A stretch of DNA of 58,983 bases from contig NZ_JADABY010000066.1 of assembly GCF_015672735.1 (NCBI RefSeq), positions 1 through 58,983 on the forward strand, read 5' to 3'. This DNA comes from Citrobacter sp. Res13-Sevr-PEB04-36. Lineage in GTDB: Bacteria > Pseudomonadota > Gammaproteobacteria > Enterobacterales > Enterobacteriaceae. How positions within the stretch are numbered: position 1 is the stretch's first letter; every line of letters begins with the position of its first letter. The translations under genes were made by a program, and so were the position numbers. This document shows positions 1-10,900 of this stretch, in pieces. The notes beneath the pieces were generated by a model. That model had not been told where the DNA came from. It worked only from the letters and a program-made list of their open reading frames with translations, and ran no database searches.

Positions 1-50
1 TAATATAAAATTAATATAATAATTGGATATATCTAATAACAGGAGGTTAT

Positions 51-2324
51 ATGAGCATTAGTCGGCGTAACTTTTTGCGCGGCGTGGGTATTGGCTGCTC
101 CGCTTGCGCAATAGGAACTTTTCCACCGGGGGCTCTGGCGCGCAATGCGCCAGAAGGCATCAAGGGAAAAACTTCACTCACGCCAAGCCTGTGCGAAATG
201 TGTTCTTTTCGCTGTCCCATTCAGGCCCAGGTTATTAATAATAAAACCGTTTTCATCCAGGGGAACCCAAATGCGCCACAGCAAGGTACCCGGGTTTGCG
301 CCCGAGGGGGCAGCGGTGTGAGTCTGGTGAACGATCCGCACCGTATTGTTAAACCAATGAAGCGCACTGGTCCGCGTGGCAGTGGCGAATGGCAGGTCAT
401 TAGCTGGCAACAAGCCTATCAAGAAATTGCCGAAAAGATGGGTGCGATAAAGACGCAGTATGGCCCTCAGGGCGTTGTTTTTTCTTCTAAATCAGGCTCG
501 CTTTCCGGCCATTTATTTCACCTAGCGACGGCCTTTGGTTCGCCGAATACTTTTACCCATGCCTCGACATGTCCCGCCGGGAAATCTATCGCCGCCAAAG
601 TGATGATGGGCGGCGATCTGGCCATGGATATTGCCAATACCCGTTACATGGTCTCTTTTGGCCATAATCTCTATGAAGGTATTGAGGTTGCTGACACGCA
701 CGAACTAATGACCGCGCAGGAGAGAGGTGCGAAGATGGTGAGCTTCGATCCTCGCTTGTCCGTATTCTCCAGTAAAGCGGATGAATGGCATGCAATCAGA
801 CCTGGCGGAGACTTGCCGGTACTGATGGCGATGTGTCACATCATGATTAAAGAAAACCTGTATGACGCGCAGTTCGTTGAACGTTACACCACGGGATTTA
901 CACAACTGGCAGAGGCAGTCCAGGAGACAACGCCTGAATGGGCGCAAAAACTGGCTGACGTCCCTGCTGACGTTATTACCCGCGTAACCCGGGAAATGGC
1001 GGCCTGTGCGCCTCGTGCCATCGTCAGTCCAGGCCACCGTGCGACGTTTTCTCAGGAAGAGATCGACATGCGGCGGATGATCTTCACCCTCAATGTGCTG
1101 CTGGGCAATATTGAACGTGAAGGCGGCATGTACCAGAAAAAAGCGGCGGCAACCTACAACAAACTGGCCGGAGAAACGGTCGCGCCAGTGCTGGCGAAAC
1201 CGGATGTAAAATTGCCGAAGCCAACCGCACAGCGTATTGATATGGTGGCACCGCAGTTTAAATACATCGCCGCAGGCGGTGGGGTCGTACAAAGCATCAT
1301 CGATGCCGTGTTAAAGCAGACACCTTACCCGGTGAAGGGATGGATCATGTCCCGGCATAATCCTTTCCAGACCGTGACCTGCCGACCCGATCTGGTCAAA
1401 ACAGTGGAACAGCTGGATCTGGTGGTCAGCTGCGACGTCTATTTAAGTGAAAGCGCGGCCTATGCCGACTATCTGTTACCGGAATGCACTTATCTTGAGC
1501 GTGACGAAGAAGTCTCTGATATGTCGGGGCTAAATCCGGCTTATGCATTGCGCCAACAGGTAGTTGAGCCAATTGGTGAGGCACGCCCAAGCTGGCAAAT
1601 CTGGAAAGAGCTGGCGCAACAGCTGGGCCTCGGGCAGTTTTACCCGTGGCAAGATATGCAGACGCGCCAGCTGTACCAGCTTAATGGCGATCACGCCTTA
1701 TCAGCAGAACTGCGTCAGAAGGGATATCGGGAGTGGGGGGTACCGCTGTTATATCGTGAACCTGAGGCCGTGCGCCAGTTTGTCGAGCGCTATCCCGGCG
1801 CGGTGGCGGCGGACAGCGACGGTACCTACGGCGAGCAACTGCGATTCAAATCCCCGTCAGGCAAAATCGAGCTTTATTCCGCAGAGCTGGAATCGTTACT
1901 CCCCGGCTACGGTATTCCACGCGCCCGCAATTTTGCTCTGAAGGGTGACAATGAACTCTATTTCATCCAGGGCAAGGTGGCGGTTCACACCAACGGTGCG
2001 ACGCAATATGTACCTTTACTCAGTGAACTGATGTGGGACAACGCGGTGTGGATCCACCCGACAACCGCGCGCGAAAAAGGGATTAAAAGCGGCGACGACA
2101 TCTGGCTGGAAAACGCCACCGGCAAAGAAAAAGGCAAGGCGCTGGTCACGGCCGGTATTCGACCCGATACGCTGTTTGTTTATATGGGATTTGGCGCCAA
2201 GGCTGGAGCTAAAACGGCGGCAACAACGCACGGTATTCACTGCGGTAATTTACTCCCGCACGTGACCAGTCCGGTTTCCGGAACGGTGGTGCACACCGCT
2301 GGCGTGACGCTGAGTCGGGCATGA
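51..2324 (+). CDS. phsA: Thiosulfate reductase molybdopterin subunit PhsA
   Basis: Catalytic subunit of thiosulfate reductase, which splits thiosulfate to sulfide and sulfite in the periplasm using electrons from the quinol pool. The N-terminus carries a twin-arginine export motif (S-R-R-N-F-L, residues 4-9). A [4Fe-4S] site follows at Cys48, Cys51, Cys55 and Cys83, and Cys174 in the HASTCPAG segment is the likely molybdenum ligand by analogy with polysulfide reductase PsrA. The C-terminal part is a molybdopterin-dinucleotide-binding domain. At 757 residues it has the length of Salmonella PhsA. A strong ribosome site (aggagg) precedes the ATG. The stop overlaps the region that supplies the phsB ribosome site, so the operon is tightly coupled. 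Polysulfide reductase is the main alternative, but the neighbours fit phs. Confidence 0.95.
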   Translation: MSISRRNFLRGVGIGCSACAIGTFPPGALARNAPEGIKGKTSLTPSLCEMCSFRCPIQAQVINNKTVFIQGNPNAPQQGTRVCARGGSGVSLVNDPHRIVKPMKRTGPRGSGEWQVISWQQAYQEIAEKMGAIKTQYGPQGVVFSSKSGSLSGHLFHLATAFGSPNTFTHASTCPAGKSIAAKVMMGGDLAMDIANTRYMVSFGHNLYEGIEVADTHELMTAQERGAKMVSFDPRLSVFSSKADEWHAIRPGGDLPVLMAMCHIMIKENLYDAQFVERYTTGFTQLAEAVQETTPEWAQKLADVPADVITRVTREMAACAPRAIVSPGHRATFSQEEIDMRRMIFTLNVLLGNIEREGGMYQKKAAATYNKLAGETVAPVLAKPDVKLPKPTAQRIDMVAPQFKYIAAGGGVVQSIIDAVLKQTPYPVKGWIMSRHNPFQTVTCRPDLVKTVEQLDLVVSCDVYLSESAAYADYLLPECTYLERDEEVSDMSGLNPAYALRQQVVEPIGEARPSWQIWKELAQQLGLGQFYPWQDMQTRQLYQLNGDHALSAELRQKGYREWGVPLLYREPEAVRQFVERYPGAVAADSDGTYGEQLRFKSPSGKIELYSAELESLLPGYGIPRARNFALKGDNELYFIQGKVAVHTNGATQYVPLLSELMWDNAVWIHPTTAREKGIKSGDDIWLENATGKEKGKALVTAGIRPDTLFVYMGFGAKAGAKTAATTHGIHCGNLLPHVTSPVSGTVVHTAGVTLSRA

Positions 2325-2338
2325 ACAAGGAGAACATC

Positions 2339-2917
2339 ATGAATCAATCCACTAATCCCTATGTCATGCTACATGACGAAAAACGCTGCATTGGCTGTCA
2401 GGCGTGTACGGTTGCCTGCAAGGTTCTGAACGATGTGCCGGAAGGATACAGCCGCCTGCAAGTGCAGATCCGTACCCCGGAAAAAGAGTCAGACGTCCTG
2501 TCTCACTTTCAGTTTGTGCGTGTTTCTTGCCAGCACTGTGAAGATGCGCCCTGCGTGAGCGTTTGCCCGACCGGTGCCTCTTTTCGTGACGAAAATGGCA
2601 TTGTGCAGGTGGACAAGTCGCGCTGTATTGGCTGCGACTATTGCGTTGCCGCTTGTCCGTTCCATGTGCGTTATCTGAATCCGCAAACGAGTATTGCTGA
2701 TAAATGCAATTTTTGTGCGGATACCCGCCTCGATGCCGGGCAATCGCCCGCCTGCGTTTCCGTTTGTCCAACCGATGCGCTGAAGTTTGGCCGTCGTGAT
2801 GACCCGGAGATCCAGCACTGGATAAGCCAAAAAGAGGTGTATCGCCAGCAGGATGCGCATAGTGGTGCGGTGAGTCTTTATCGGCGTAAAGAGTATCATC
2901 AGGAGGGGAACGTATGA
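2339..2917 (+). CDS. phsB: Thiosulfate reductase iron-sulfur subunit PhsB
   Basis: Electron-transfer subunit carrying electrons from the membrane cytochrome PhsC to PhsA. It is a 192-residue ferredoxin-like protein with four cysteine groups, starting with C17-x2-C20-x2-C23-x3-C27, then CQHC..C..CP, CIGC..C..CP and CNFC..CVSVCP, the pattern of the four-cluster DmsB/NrfC family. An in-frame ATG exists at 2321, but I chose 2339 because the ribosome site AAGGAG lies at 2327-2332, inside that extension, and the resulting length equals the Salmonella protein. It has no signal peptide of its own; such subunits are exported with the Tat-bearing partner. The end overlaps phsC by four bases (ATGA). Confidence 0.94.
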   Translation: MNQSTNPYVMLHDEKRCIGCQACTVACKVLNDVPEGYSRLQVQIRTPEKESDVLSHFQFVRVSCQHCEDAPCVSVCPTGASFRDENGIVQVDKSRCIGCDYCVAACPFHVRYLNPQTSIADKCNFCADTRLDAGQSPACVSVCPTDALKFGRRDDPEIQHWISQKEVYRQQDAHSGAVSLYRRKEYHQEGNV

Positions 2918-3681
2918 ATTCTATCTGGGGAGCAGAGCTTAACTATGCGCCGGATTACTGGCCGCTGTGGCTCATTTACGCAGGGGTGGTCATCCTGCTG
3001 ATGATTGTTGGTCTGGTGGCGCACGCGCTGCTGCGCCGGATGCTGGCACCTAAAACGGCAACCGGTGAAGAACATCGTGACTACCTCTACTCGTTAGCGG
3101 TCCGCCGCTGGCATTGGGGAAATGCGCTGTTATTCGTTCTGCTGCTGGTGAGCGGCTTGTTTGGTCACTTTTCGATTGGGCCGGTGGCGCTTATGGTGCA
3201 GGTTCACACCTGGTGTGGTTTTGCATTACTGGCCTTCTGGGTTGGTTTTGTGCTGATAAACGCCACCACAGGCAACGGCTGCCACTATCGGGTGAAGTGT
3301 AGCGGACTGATTTCGCGCTGCCTGCAGCAGACACGTTTTTACCTGTATGGAATTATGAAAGGTGAAGCGCATCCTTTTGCTGCAACGGCAGAAAGTAAAT
3401 TCAACCCGCTACAACAACTGGCCTATCTGGCCATCATGTATGCGCTGGTACCGCTGTTGATCATCACCGGTTTGCTCTGTCTTTACCCGCAGGTCATCGG
3501 CGCAGGTCCAATTATGCTGGTGTTGCATATGGCGTTGGCGATTATTGGCATTCTTTTTATCTGTGCCCATATCTACCTGTGCACGCTGGGCGACACGCCG
3601 GGGCAAATCTTTCGTAGCATGATCGACGGATATCACCGACATCGCAGCCATCACGCAGACGTATCACCCCGTAAAGGATAA
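2914..3681 (+). CDS. phsC: Thiosulfate reductase cytochrome b subunit PhsC
   Basis: Membrane anchor and quinol oxidase of the thiosulfate reductase. The 255-residue protein has about five hydrophobic helices, the first at residues 17-41, followed by a positively charged loop and a segment with [11 protein letters not shown] whose histidine is a candidate haem b ligand. Further histidines lie in later helices (VHTWCGF, LHMALA, CAHIYL), as in the formate dehydrogenase gamma / cytochrome b561 group. Its start is coupled to the phsB stop by a four-base overlap. It is the last gene of the phs operon and is followed by a long hairpin. Confidence 0.93.
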   Translation: MNSIWGAELNYAPDYWPLWLIYAGVVILLMIVGLVAHALLRRMLAPKTATGEEHRDYLYSLAVRRWHWGNALLFVLLLVSGLFGHFSIGPVALMVQVHTWCGFALLAFWVGFVLINATTGNGCHYRVKCSGLISRCLQQTRFYLYGIMKGEAHPFAATAESKFNPLQQLAYLAIMYALVPLLIITGLLCLYPQVIGAGPIMLVLHMALAIIGILFICAHIYLCTLGDTPGQIFRSMIDGYHRHRSHHADVSPRKG

Positions 3682-3727
3682 TGTAGCGCGTATTTTTCAC
3701 TACCCGTTGGTCTGATACCTGCATTCC

Positions 3728-3767
3728 ATTGCAAGAAAATGCGCTTTAAGTCACATTTTCTTGCAAT
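3728..3767. terminator. Hairpin between phsC and dacD, probable terminator
   Basis: A perfect 14-base-pair stem (3728-3741 with 3754-3767) and a 12-base loop lie 46 bases after phsC. The stem is AT-rich and is followed by TTA rather than a long T-run, so termination is inferred from position and stem quality. Because the arms are symmetrical it could act in both directions. Confidence 0.55.
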
Positions 3768-3831
3768 TTATCCCTGTTTGTTCCTCAGAAATTCCGTAAA
3801 AAGAACGGCTATTTTTCCTTTTCCTGAGGAC

Positions 3832-5004
3832 ATGCTGTTGAAACGCCGTTTGTTTATTGCCGCTTCCCTTTTCGCGATGAGTTTTTCATCCGCCTTTGCT
3901 GCGGATGTCGCCAGTTTTGCTCCCCAACCTCCAGCCATAAATGCGGGCGCGTGGGTGCTGATGGATTACACCACGGGCCAAATTCTTACCGCAGGTAATG
4001 AGCACCAGCAGCGTAACCCCGCCAGTCTGACCAAACTGATGACCGGCTATGTTGTGGATCGCGCCATCGACAGCCATCGTATTAGCCCGACAGACATAGT
4101 CACCGTTGGACGCGACGCCTGGGCGAAAGATAATCCGGTCTTCGTTGGTTCATCGTTAATGTTTTTAAAACAAGGCGATCGCGTCTCGGTGCGTGATTTA
4201 AGTCGCGGCTTAATTGTTGATTCCGGTAACGATGCCTGCGTCGCGTTAGCTGATTACATTGCTGGTGGGCAGCCACAGTTTGTCGCCATGATGAACAGCT
4301 ATGTGCAAAAGCTGAAGTTGCAGGATACCCATTTTGAAACAGTGCACGGACTGGATGCCCCTGGTCAGCACAGCTCGGCCTACGATCTGGCCGTGTTGTC
4401 GAGGGCTATCATTCACGGTGAGCCTGATTTTTATCATATGTATAGTGAGAAAAGTCTCACCTGGAACGGGATCACCCAGCAAAACCGTAACGGTTTGTTG
4501 TGGGATAAAACCCTGAACGTGGATGGGCTGAAGACGGGCCACACATCTGGCGCTGGATTTAACTTGATTGCATCTGCGGTTGACGGCCAGCGTCGGCTAA
4601 TTGCCGTTGTTATGGGGGCCGAGAGTGCGAAGGGGCGTGAAGATCAGGCGCGAAAACTGTTGCAATGGGGACAGCAAAACTTCGACACGGTGCAGGTTCT
4701 ACGCAGTGGTAAGCAGGTCGGCGTTGAGCGGATCTGGTATGGCGATAAAGAAAAAATCAGTCTCGGTACTGAGCAGGATTTCTGGATGGCGCTCCCTAAA
4801 GCTGAAGTGGCGAATATTAAAGCAAAGTATGTGCTTGATAAAAAGGAGCTGGTGGCACCCATTGCCGCACATCAGCGTGTGGGCGAAATTGAACTCTACG
4901 ATCGGGATCAGCTGGTGGCGCATTGGCCGCTGATGACGCTGGAGTCAGTCGGTGAGGGCGGCGTGTTTTCGCGGCTAAGCGATTATTTTCACCATAAGGT
5001 GTAG
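3832..5004 (+). CDS. dacD: D-alanyl-D-alanine carboxypeptidase DacD (PBP6b)
   Basis: Low-molecular-weight penicillin-binding protein that removes the terminal D-alanine from peptidoglycan pentapeptides in the periplasm. With the start at 3832 (preceded by tgagga) it has 390 residues and a signal peptide ending near AFA at residues 21-23. The three active-site motifs are all present: S65-L-T-K68, S131-G-N and K234-T-G. The C-terminal end is the short amphipathic helix (FSRLSDYFHHKV) that anchors this family to the inner membrane surface. The frame is open up to 3739, but that extension has no ribosome site and does not match the family. It stands as a single gene between phs and sbmC. Confidence 0.95.
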   Translation: MLLKRRLFIAASLFAMSFSSAFAADVASFAPQPPAINAGAWVLMDYTTGQILTAGNEHQQRNPASLTKLMTGYVVDRAIDSHRISPTDIVTVGRDAWAKDNPVFVGSSLMFLKQGDRVSVRDLSRGLIVDSGNDACVALADYIAGGQPQFVAMMNSYVQKLKLQDTHFETVHGLDAPGQHSSAYDLAVLSRAIIHGEPDFYHMYSEKSLTWNGITQQNRNGLLWDKTLNVDGLKTGHTSGAGFNLIASAVDGQRRLIAVVMGAESAKGREDQARKLLQWGQQNFDTVQVLRSGKQVGVERIWYGDKEKISLGTEQDFWMALPKAEVANIKAKYVLDKKELVAPIAAHQRVGEIELYDRDQLVAHWPLMTLESVGEGGVFSRLSDYFHHKV

Positions 5005-5089
5005 ATTTCTGTTTGTGGGCCAAACTGGCAAGACTGCGAATCTGCTCACATAATAATCACTGTTTCCTTGTGGCCACAAAACGCAGAAA

Positions 5090-5115
5090 TTACACTGTAT
5101 TTTTATACAGTGTAA
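5090..5115. promoter_or_regulatory. LexA (SOS) box upstream of sbmC
   Basis: A perfect palindrome with 10-base arms (ttacactgta / tacagtgtaa, 5090-5099 and 5106-5115) contains the LexA core CTGT-N8-ACAG at 5095-5110. It ends 13 bases before the sbmC ATG, so a bound repressor would block transcription and initiation. sbmC is a known SOS gene in E. coli, which agrees with this site. Confidence 0.9.
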
Positions 5116-5128
5116 TGCGGGAGGGTAT

Positions 5129-5596
5129 ATGGAGTATGAGATAAAGCAGGCAGATAAACGCAGGATTGCCGGTTTTCACATGGTTGGACCGTGGAAACAC
5201 ACGGTAAAGCAGGGATTTGAGCAACTGGTAATGTGGGTCGACGATAAGCAGATTGTGCCGCTGGAATGGATAGCCGTCTATTACGACAATCCAGACGTGG
5301 TTCCGGCAGATAAACTGCGCTGCGATACCGTGGTTTCAGTGCCTGAAGATTTTGAGATCCCGGAAAACAGCGAAGGGGTGATCCTGTCGGAACTGGAGGG
5401 CGGCGACTATGCCATGGCCGTTGCTCGTGTTGAAAATCATGACTTTGCCGCACCCTGGTATCAATTTTTTGACCGTCTGTTGCAGGATTCATCCTGGCAG
5501 TTATCGGCCAAACCGTGTTTTGAAATTTACCGGAACAATGGCATGGAGGACGGATACTGGGACATCGAAATGTACGTGCCGGTGCAAGCGAAGTAA
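5129..5596 (+). CDS. sbmC: DNA gyrase inhibitor SbmC (GyrI)
   Basis: Cytoplasmic protein of the GyrI-like (SOUL/AraC effector-binding) fold that protects DNA gyrase from microcin B17, CcdB and quinolones by weak inhibition of the enzyme. The 155-residue product aligns along its whole length with the 157-residue E. coli protein, including the motifs MWVD, PWYQFF and [11 protein letters not shown]. The ribosome site gggagg precedes the ATG. The LexA palindrome directly upstream predicts induction by DNA damage. It is a single-gene unit. Confidence 0.94.
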   Translation: MEYEIKQADKRRIAGFHMVGPWKHTVKQGFEQLVMWVDDKQIVPLEWIAVYYDNPDVVPADKLRCDTVVSVPEDFEIPENSEGVILSELEGGDYAMAVARVENHDFAAPWYQFFDRLLQDSSWQLSAKPCFEIYRNNGMEDGYWDIEMYVPVQAK

Positions 5597-5703
5597 CGGT
5601 TTTGGGCGTTAATCAGGATAAAAGTCCTGTTGATAACGGTGATGTTTTCACTGAAAAAACAGGTACAATTCTGTTCTTTGCTATTCCCTGACGGAGTGCA
5701 TGA

Positions 5704-6762
5704 GTGCGTGCAGATAAGTCACTGAGTCCTTTTGAAATTCGGTTGTATCGTCATTATCGTGTGGTGCATGGTATTCGCATCTCGCTGGCGTTTCTTCTCA
5801 CTTTTCTGCTGGTTCGCCTGCTGGACATCCCTGAAGGTACCTGGCCTCTGATCACGCTGGTGGTGATCATGGGGCCGATTTCCTTTTGGGGCAATGTCGT
5901 TCCCCGGGCTTTTGAGCGTATTGGTGGCACGATTCTGGGTTCGGTTCTTGGACTGGTGGCGCTCCGACTGGAGCTCTTTTCATTGCCGCTGATGCTGATA
6001 TGGTGTGCGGTGGCGATGTTCCTGTGCGGTTGGCTGGCCTTAGGCAAAAAGCCGTATCAGGCGCTGCTGATCGGCATTACGCTGGCAGTCGTAGTTGGCG
6101 CACCTGCGGGCGATATGACCACGGCGCTCTGGCGTGGGGGAGATGTGATTCTCGGCTCGCTGCTGGCGATGCTGTTTACCTGGGTCTGGCCGCAACGCGC
6201 ATTTATACACTGGCGTATTCAGCTGGCGCACTGCATCACCGGTTATAACCGGGTGTATCAGGCCGCGCTATCACCCAACTTACTTGAACAACCCCGGCTG
6301 GATAAGCACTTACAGCAGTTGTTGAGTGATGTCGTTAAAATGCGCGGATTAATCATCCCGGCCAGCAAAGAAACCCGCATTCAAAAGTCAGTTTTTGAGG
6401 CCATACAAACGATTAATCGAAATCTGGTGTGCATGCTTGAACTGCAAATTAACGCGCTGTGGGCAACGCGTACCAGCCATTTTGTGATGCTGAATGCGCA
6501 TACGCTGCGTGAAACTCAGCTCAGAATGCAACAGGCATTGCTGACGATAACGCACGCCTTGTATGAAGGTAATCCGCAGCCGGTGCTTGCCAACACCGAA
6601 AAACTCAATGACACGGTGACCGAACTTCGTCAGCTGATTGACGAGCATCGGGGCGACAACGTTGCAGAAACGCCTATCCATGGCTATGTCTGGCTGAATA
6701 TGGAGATGGCGCGACAGCTGGAACTGCTCTCACATTTAATCTGTCGTGCTTTGCGCAAATAA
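5704..6762 (+). CDS. yeeA: Inner-membrane protein YeeA, FUSC-type
   Basis: Integral membrane protein of the fusaric acid resistance / aromatic acid exporter-like (FUSC) family; its substrate is unknown. The 352 residues match E. coli YeeA in length. The first 170 residues form about six hydrophobic helices, with motifs such as WPLITLVVIMGPISFWGN and GWLALGKKPYQALL, and residues 170-352 are a cytoplasmic helical domain. The start is GTG; an ATG four bases upstream (5700) is out of frame and stops after five codons. The ribosome site is weak (acggag). It is not obviously in an operon with either neighbour. Confidence 0.92.
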   Translation: MRADKSLSPFEIRLYRHYRVVHGIRISLAFLLTFLLVRLLDIPEGTWPLITLVVIMGPISFWGNVVPRAFERIGGTILGSVLGLVALRLELFSLPLMLIWCAVAMFLCGWLALGKKPYQALLIGITLAVVVGAPAGDMTTALWRGGDVILGSLLAMLFTWVWPQRAFIHWRIQLAHCITGYNRVYQAALSPNLLEQPRLDKHLQQLLSDVVKMRGLIIPASKETRIQKSVFEAIQTINRNLVCMLELQINALWATRTSHFVMLNAHTLRETQLRMQQALLTITHALYEGNPQPVLANTEKLNDTVTELRQLIDEHRGDNVAETPIHGYVWLNMEMARQLELLSHLICRALRK

Positions 6763-6836
6763 AGCGCAGATGAGGGGATTGGTTCCACTGCTGCTTCGAT
6801 TCAGCAACGATTAAGGGTATGATACTGAAAAAGGCT

Positions 6837-6863
6837 AAAACCATTGGTAACGGCAATGGCTTT
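6837..6863. terminator. Weak hairpin after yeeA
   Basis: A short stem (ccattg / caatgg with flanking aaa/ttt and one mismatch) lies between yeeA and tmaR. It could end yeeA transcription, but the stem is weak and no long T-run follows. Confidence 0.3.
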
Positions 6864-7000
6864 ACCCTCGATAACTCAGGTTTCAACCGTGCATTGTCGA
6901 TGCAGATGCAACTTGAAGTATGGCGGGCATGAAAGTAATGTTGACCCACTTTAGCCGTTGTTTAAACGAATCCGAATCTCACATTATCAGGGGTGTAAAA

Positions 7001-7336
7001 ATGGAAACTACCAAGCCTTCTTTCCAGGACGTGCTGGAATTTGTTCGTCTGTTCCGTCGTAAGAACAAACTGCAACGTGAAATCCAGGACGTTGAGAAAA
7101 AGATCCGTGACAACCAGAAACGTGTCCTGCTGCTGGACAACCTGAGCGACTACATCAAACCCGGCATGAGCGTCGAAGCGATCCAGGGCATTATTGCCAG
7201 CATGAAAAGTGATTACGAAGATCGCGTGGATGATTACATCATCAAAAATGCCGAGATTTCTAAAGAGCGTCGCGACATTTCTAAAAAGCTCAAAGCCATG
7301 GGCGAAGTGAAAAACGGCGAAGCGAAAGCAGAGTAA
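7001..7336 (+). CDS. tmaR: Pole-localising protein TmaR (YeeX)
   Basis: Small coiled-coil protein of 111 residues that in E. coli clusters at a cell pole and controls localisation and activity of the sugar phosphotransferase protein EI. Nearly all of it is charged heptad-like helix (for example [20 protein letters not shown]), and it is almost identical to E. coli YeeX apart from the last few residues. The frame is open to 6920, but the start METTKPSF at 7001, after caggggtg, matches the family. It is transcribed towards pduX and ends at a strong two-way terminator. Confidence 0.94.
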   Translation: METTKPSFQDVLEFVRLFRRKNKLQREIQDVEKKIRDNQKRVLLLDNLSDYIKPGMSVEAIQGIIASMKSDYEDRVDDYIIKNAEISKERRDISKKLKAMGEVKNGEAKAE

Positions 7337-7346
7337 TAATGCATCA

Positions 7347-7375
7347 CGGTAAGGGCCGCTATCAGGCCCTTACCG
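7347..7375. terminator. Bidirectional terminator between tmaR and pduX
   Basis: A perfect 11-base-pair GC-rich stem (7347-7357 with 7365-7375, loop gctatca) separates the convergent genes tmaR and pduX. It is followed by ctcttatt on the plus strand. It would end both the tmaR transcript and the long pdu transcript. Confidence 0.8.
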
Positions 7376-7378
7376 CTC

Positions 7379-8245
7379 TTATTGTAATACAACCCCACCT
7401 GTTACCATCCGCAGCAAATGCTGCTCCGGCCAATGCGTAGTCAGTTTTTTCTGCACCAGCATCCATTTGATGTAGTCAACGTCGTGACGCGTTCTGTCCA
7501 GCATCAGGCCAACCACGCTACCGCTGTGGGCAACATTCACACCGTATAAATCGCATTCTTCAACCAGCGACAATAACGAATCGAAATCCGGTTTTGGCAA
7601 CAATGTCTGACTGGCGATGGCGCTTAATGTGGCCGCTTCGCCCATCCGGTACGGGTTTTGGCTCATGCAGGCTTCCTGTACTTTTTCCCACGCTCGTTTG
7701 AGGGCAGGTGCACCAGCCTGTAATCCGGCCTGGCGCGGTATCCGGTGATAATCTGCCGTGCGTAACGTTTCCGGGCTTTCAAGAACCAGCAGGTCGAGTT
7801 GGGGCTGTGCTTCACAGGCAATCTGAGTGGATGCGTCGTTATGATCAAAAAGGGTTAACTGGCGAAAAACGGTACTGTCGGTAGGTTCGAGCGAAACACA
7901 AAGTTGCGCTAGCGTGGTTTCGTCTAACGGATGCCCCAGATGGTGTGCGGTAGCGATAGCAGTGGCGGCAATATCTGCCGTGCTGCTGGCCATCCCTTTG
8001 GCAATGGGGATGGTGGAGTGGATATCTATGCGAATATCCTGACTGATCTGGGCCGGGTATTGCCAGTACTGCAACAACCGCTCAACCATCGCCCGTGAAA
8101 GAGGACGTTCATCTCCCCGTGGCGAACCGGAACTGACTTCAACGGTGCTGTACCATTCTACCGGGCAGGAGACCAATTTCTCGCTGCCCAGAATCCAGCC
8201 CTGGATAAGTTCTCCGCATGATGCGGGGCATTGCGCAACAGCCAC
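7379..8245 (-). CDS. pduX: L-threonine kinase PduX
   Basis: Kinase that phosphorylates L-threonine for the aminopropanol linker of cobalamin, allowing assimilation of cobyric acid and new synthesis of the coenzyme. It belongs to the GHMP kinase family; the ATP loop is at residues 80-91 (PIAKGMASSTAD), and the C-terminal part has AHSGSVVGLMLD. The start is a GTG preceded by an aggtga-type site. The reading frame continues upstream with residues resembling the Salmonella N-terminus (HYAPRI...GEDVAVA) but meets a stop before any ATG, so the product is 288 residues against about 300 in Salmonella. It is the last gene of the pdu operon, 92 bases after pduW. Confidence 0.92.
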   Translation of the reverse strand: MAVAQCPASCGELIQGWILGSEKLVSCPVEWYSTVEVSSGSPRGDERPLSRAMVERLLQYWQYPAQISQDIRIDIHSTIPIAKGMASSTADIAATAIATAHHLGHPLDETTLAQLCVSLEPTDSTVFRQLTLFDHNDASTQIACEAQPQLDLLVLESPETLRTADYHRIPRQAGLQAGAPALKRAWEKVQEACMSQNPYRMGEAATLSAIASQTLLPKPDFDSLLSLVEECDLYGVNVAHSGSVVGLMLDRTRHDVDYIKWMLVQKKLTTHWPEQHLLRMVTGGVVLQ

Positions 8246-8337
8246 GTCTTCACCTATGTGATTAGCAATCCTCGGCGCATAGTGTCATGGCGATCGCGCT
8301 ATTACCATGATGTGCCGCAATTTGCGGTGCGGCAATA

Positions 8338-9989
<1,652 letters not shown>

Positions 9990-9993
9990 CGCG

Positions 9994-10344
9994 TCACGTC
10001 CGGGTAATCGGACAGGCGGTAAAACGCATCATTTCGCCCAGCGTGCGGGTAACCTGTTTTAGCGCGTACTCTACGGCTGAGACATCGCCGGTTAATACGA
10101 CTGCGCCGGTGAAGCGATCAAGAAAGCCAATCTCCACCGCACCCGATTTAGTAGCGATATCACAGGCGATGATTGAGGCTTCGCTGGGCGTAATGGTTAA
10201 AATACCAATCGCCGAGACTGAATCCTGCAGGCCCAGTTTCTTGAACAAATCTTTACCAGGATTAGCAATAAGATGCGCCAGCGTAACCTGCTTGCCGGGC
10301 ACATATTCCTGAATCATACGATCCGTTGTTGGTTGCATTTCCAT
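9994..10344 (-). CDS. pduU: Microcompartment shell protein PduU
   Basis: Minor shell protein forming hexamers with a circularly permuted BMC fold; the N-terminus forms a small beta barrel over the pore. The product is 116 residues if read from the ATG at 10344, which overlaps the pduT stop by one base (TGATG) and is preceded by gagggg. A GTG three bases earlier could add one residue. It matches Salmonella PduU in length, including the N-terminal segment [15 protein letters not shown]. PduU interacts with PduV, encoded next. Confidence 0.94.
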   Translation of the reverse strand: MEMQPTTDRMIQEYVPGKQVTLAHLIANPGKDLFKKLGLQDSVSAIGILTITPSEASIIACDIATKSGAVEIGFLDRFTGAVVLTGDVSAVEYALKQVTRTLGEMMRFTACPITRT

Positions 10345-10898
10345 CACCCCTCAATCATTTGTCGCCACATGCTTTCATGCGGGCGTGGGATCACAGAGCG
10401 ATAGACCAGCAGACCTTTCTCACCTGCGCTTTCGCTGGCGACCGTCACGGCGTTGTTCACATCGGAAACATCGCCTGCGACTACCATGTAGCACTTACCG
10501 CCAATACCAAATGCCATATGTACCCTTACCAGCGTGACATTAGAGGCCTTAACCGCGCGATCGGCGGCACAAATACAGGCCGCAACGCTCCAGGTTTCGA
10601 CAATCCCTACCGCCTGACGTTTATCCACGCTGTTAAGACCACTGATCGCCGGTAAAACGCTGGCATGAATGTTGGGTAGCACCAGGCTGTCGACGAGCAT
10701 ATCTCCCGCAAGGGAGGTCCCTGTGGCAATCGCCTGCTGTACAGCGCCAACGTCACCACCGAGCATCAGCAAAAATTTTCCCGGGCAGATGGTTTTACTG
10801 ACCAGTAAATTCACATTGGCGCTTTTCAGCATTGCATCGCCGGCTTCCATCCCTTTGGCAATGCTGGTGAGTTCTAAAATCCCTATAGCCTGAGACAT
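10344..10898 (-). CDS. pduT: Microcompartment shell protein PduT with pore Fe-S cluster
   Basis: Trimeric shell protein made of two tandem BMC domains (roughly residues 4-85 and 95-180). Cys38 in KTICPGK is the residue that, in characterised PduT, holds a single [4Fe-4S] cluster at the trimer pore, thought to pass electrons across the shell. The length of 184 matches the family. It sits directly after pduS, whose product is a cobalamin reductase that binds PduT, consistent with electron transfer through the shell. Confidence 0.95.
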   Translation of the reverse strand: MSQAIGILELTSIAKGMEAGDAMLKSANVNLLVSKTICPGKFLLMLGGDVGAVQQAIATGTSLAGDMLVDSLVLPNIHASVLPAISGLNSVDKRQAVGIVETWSVAACICAADRAVKASNVTLVRVHMAFGIGGKCYMVVAGDVSDVNNAVTVASESAGEKGLLVYRSVIPRPHESMWRQMIEG

Positions 10899-10900
10899 GG

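Noticed and set aside
705-1292. A 195-codon open frame antisense to phsA
   Set aside because: It lies fully inside phsA, has no recognisable family motif or ribosome site, and is a typical shadow of a GC-rich gene.
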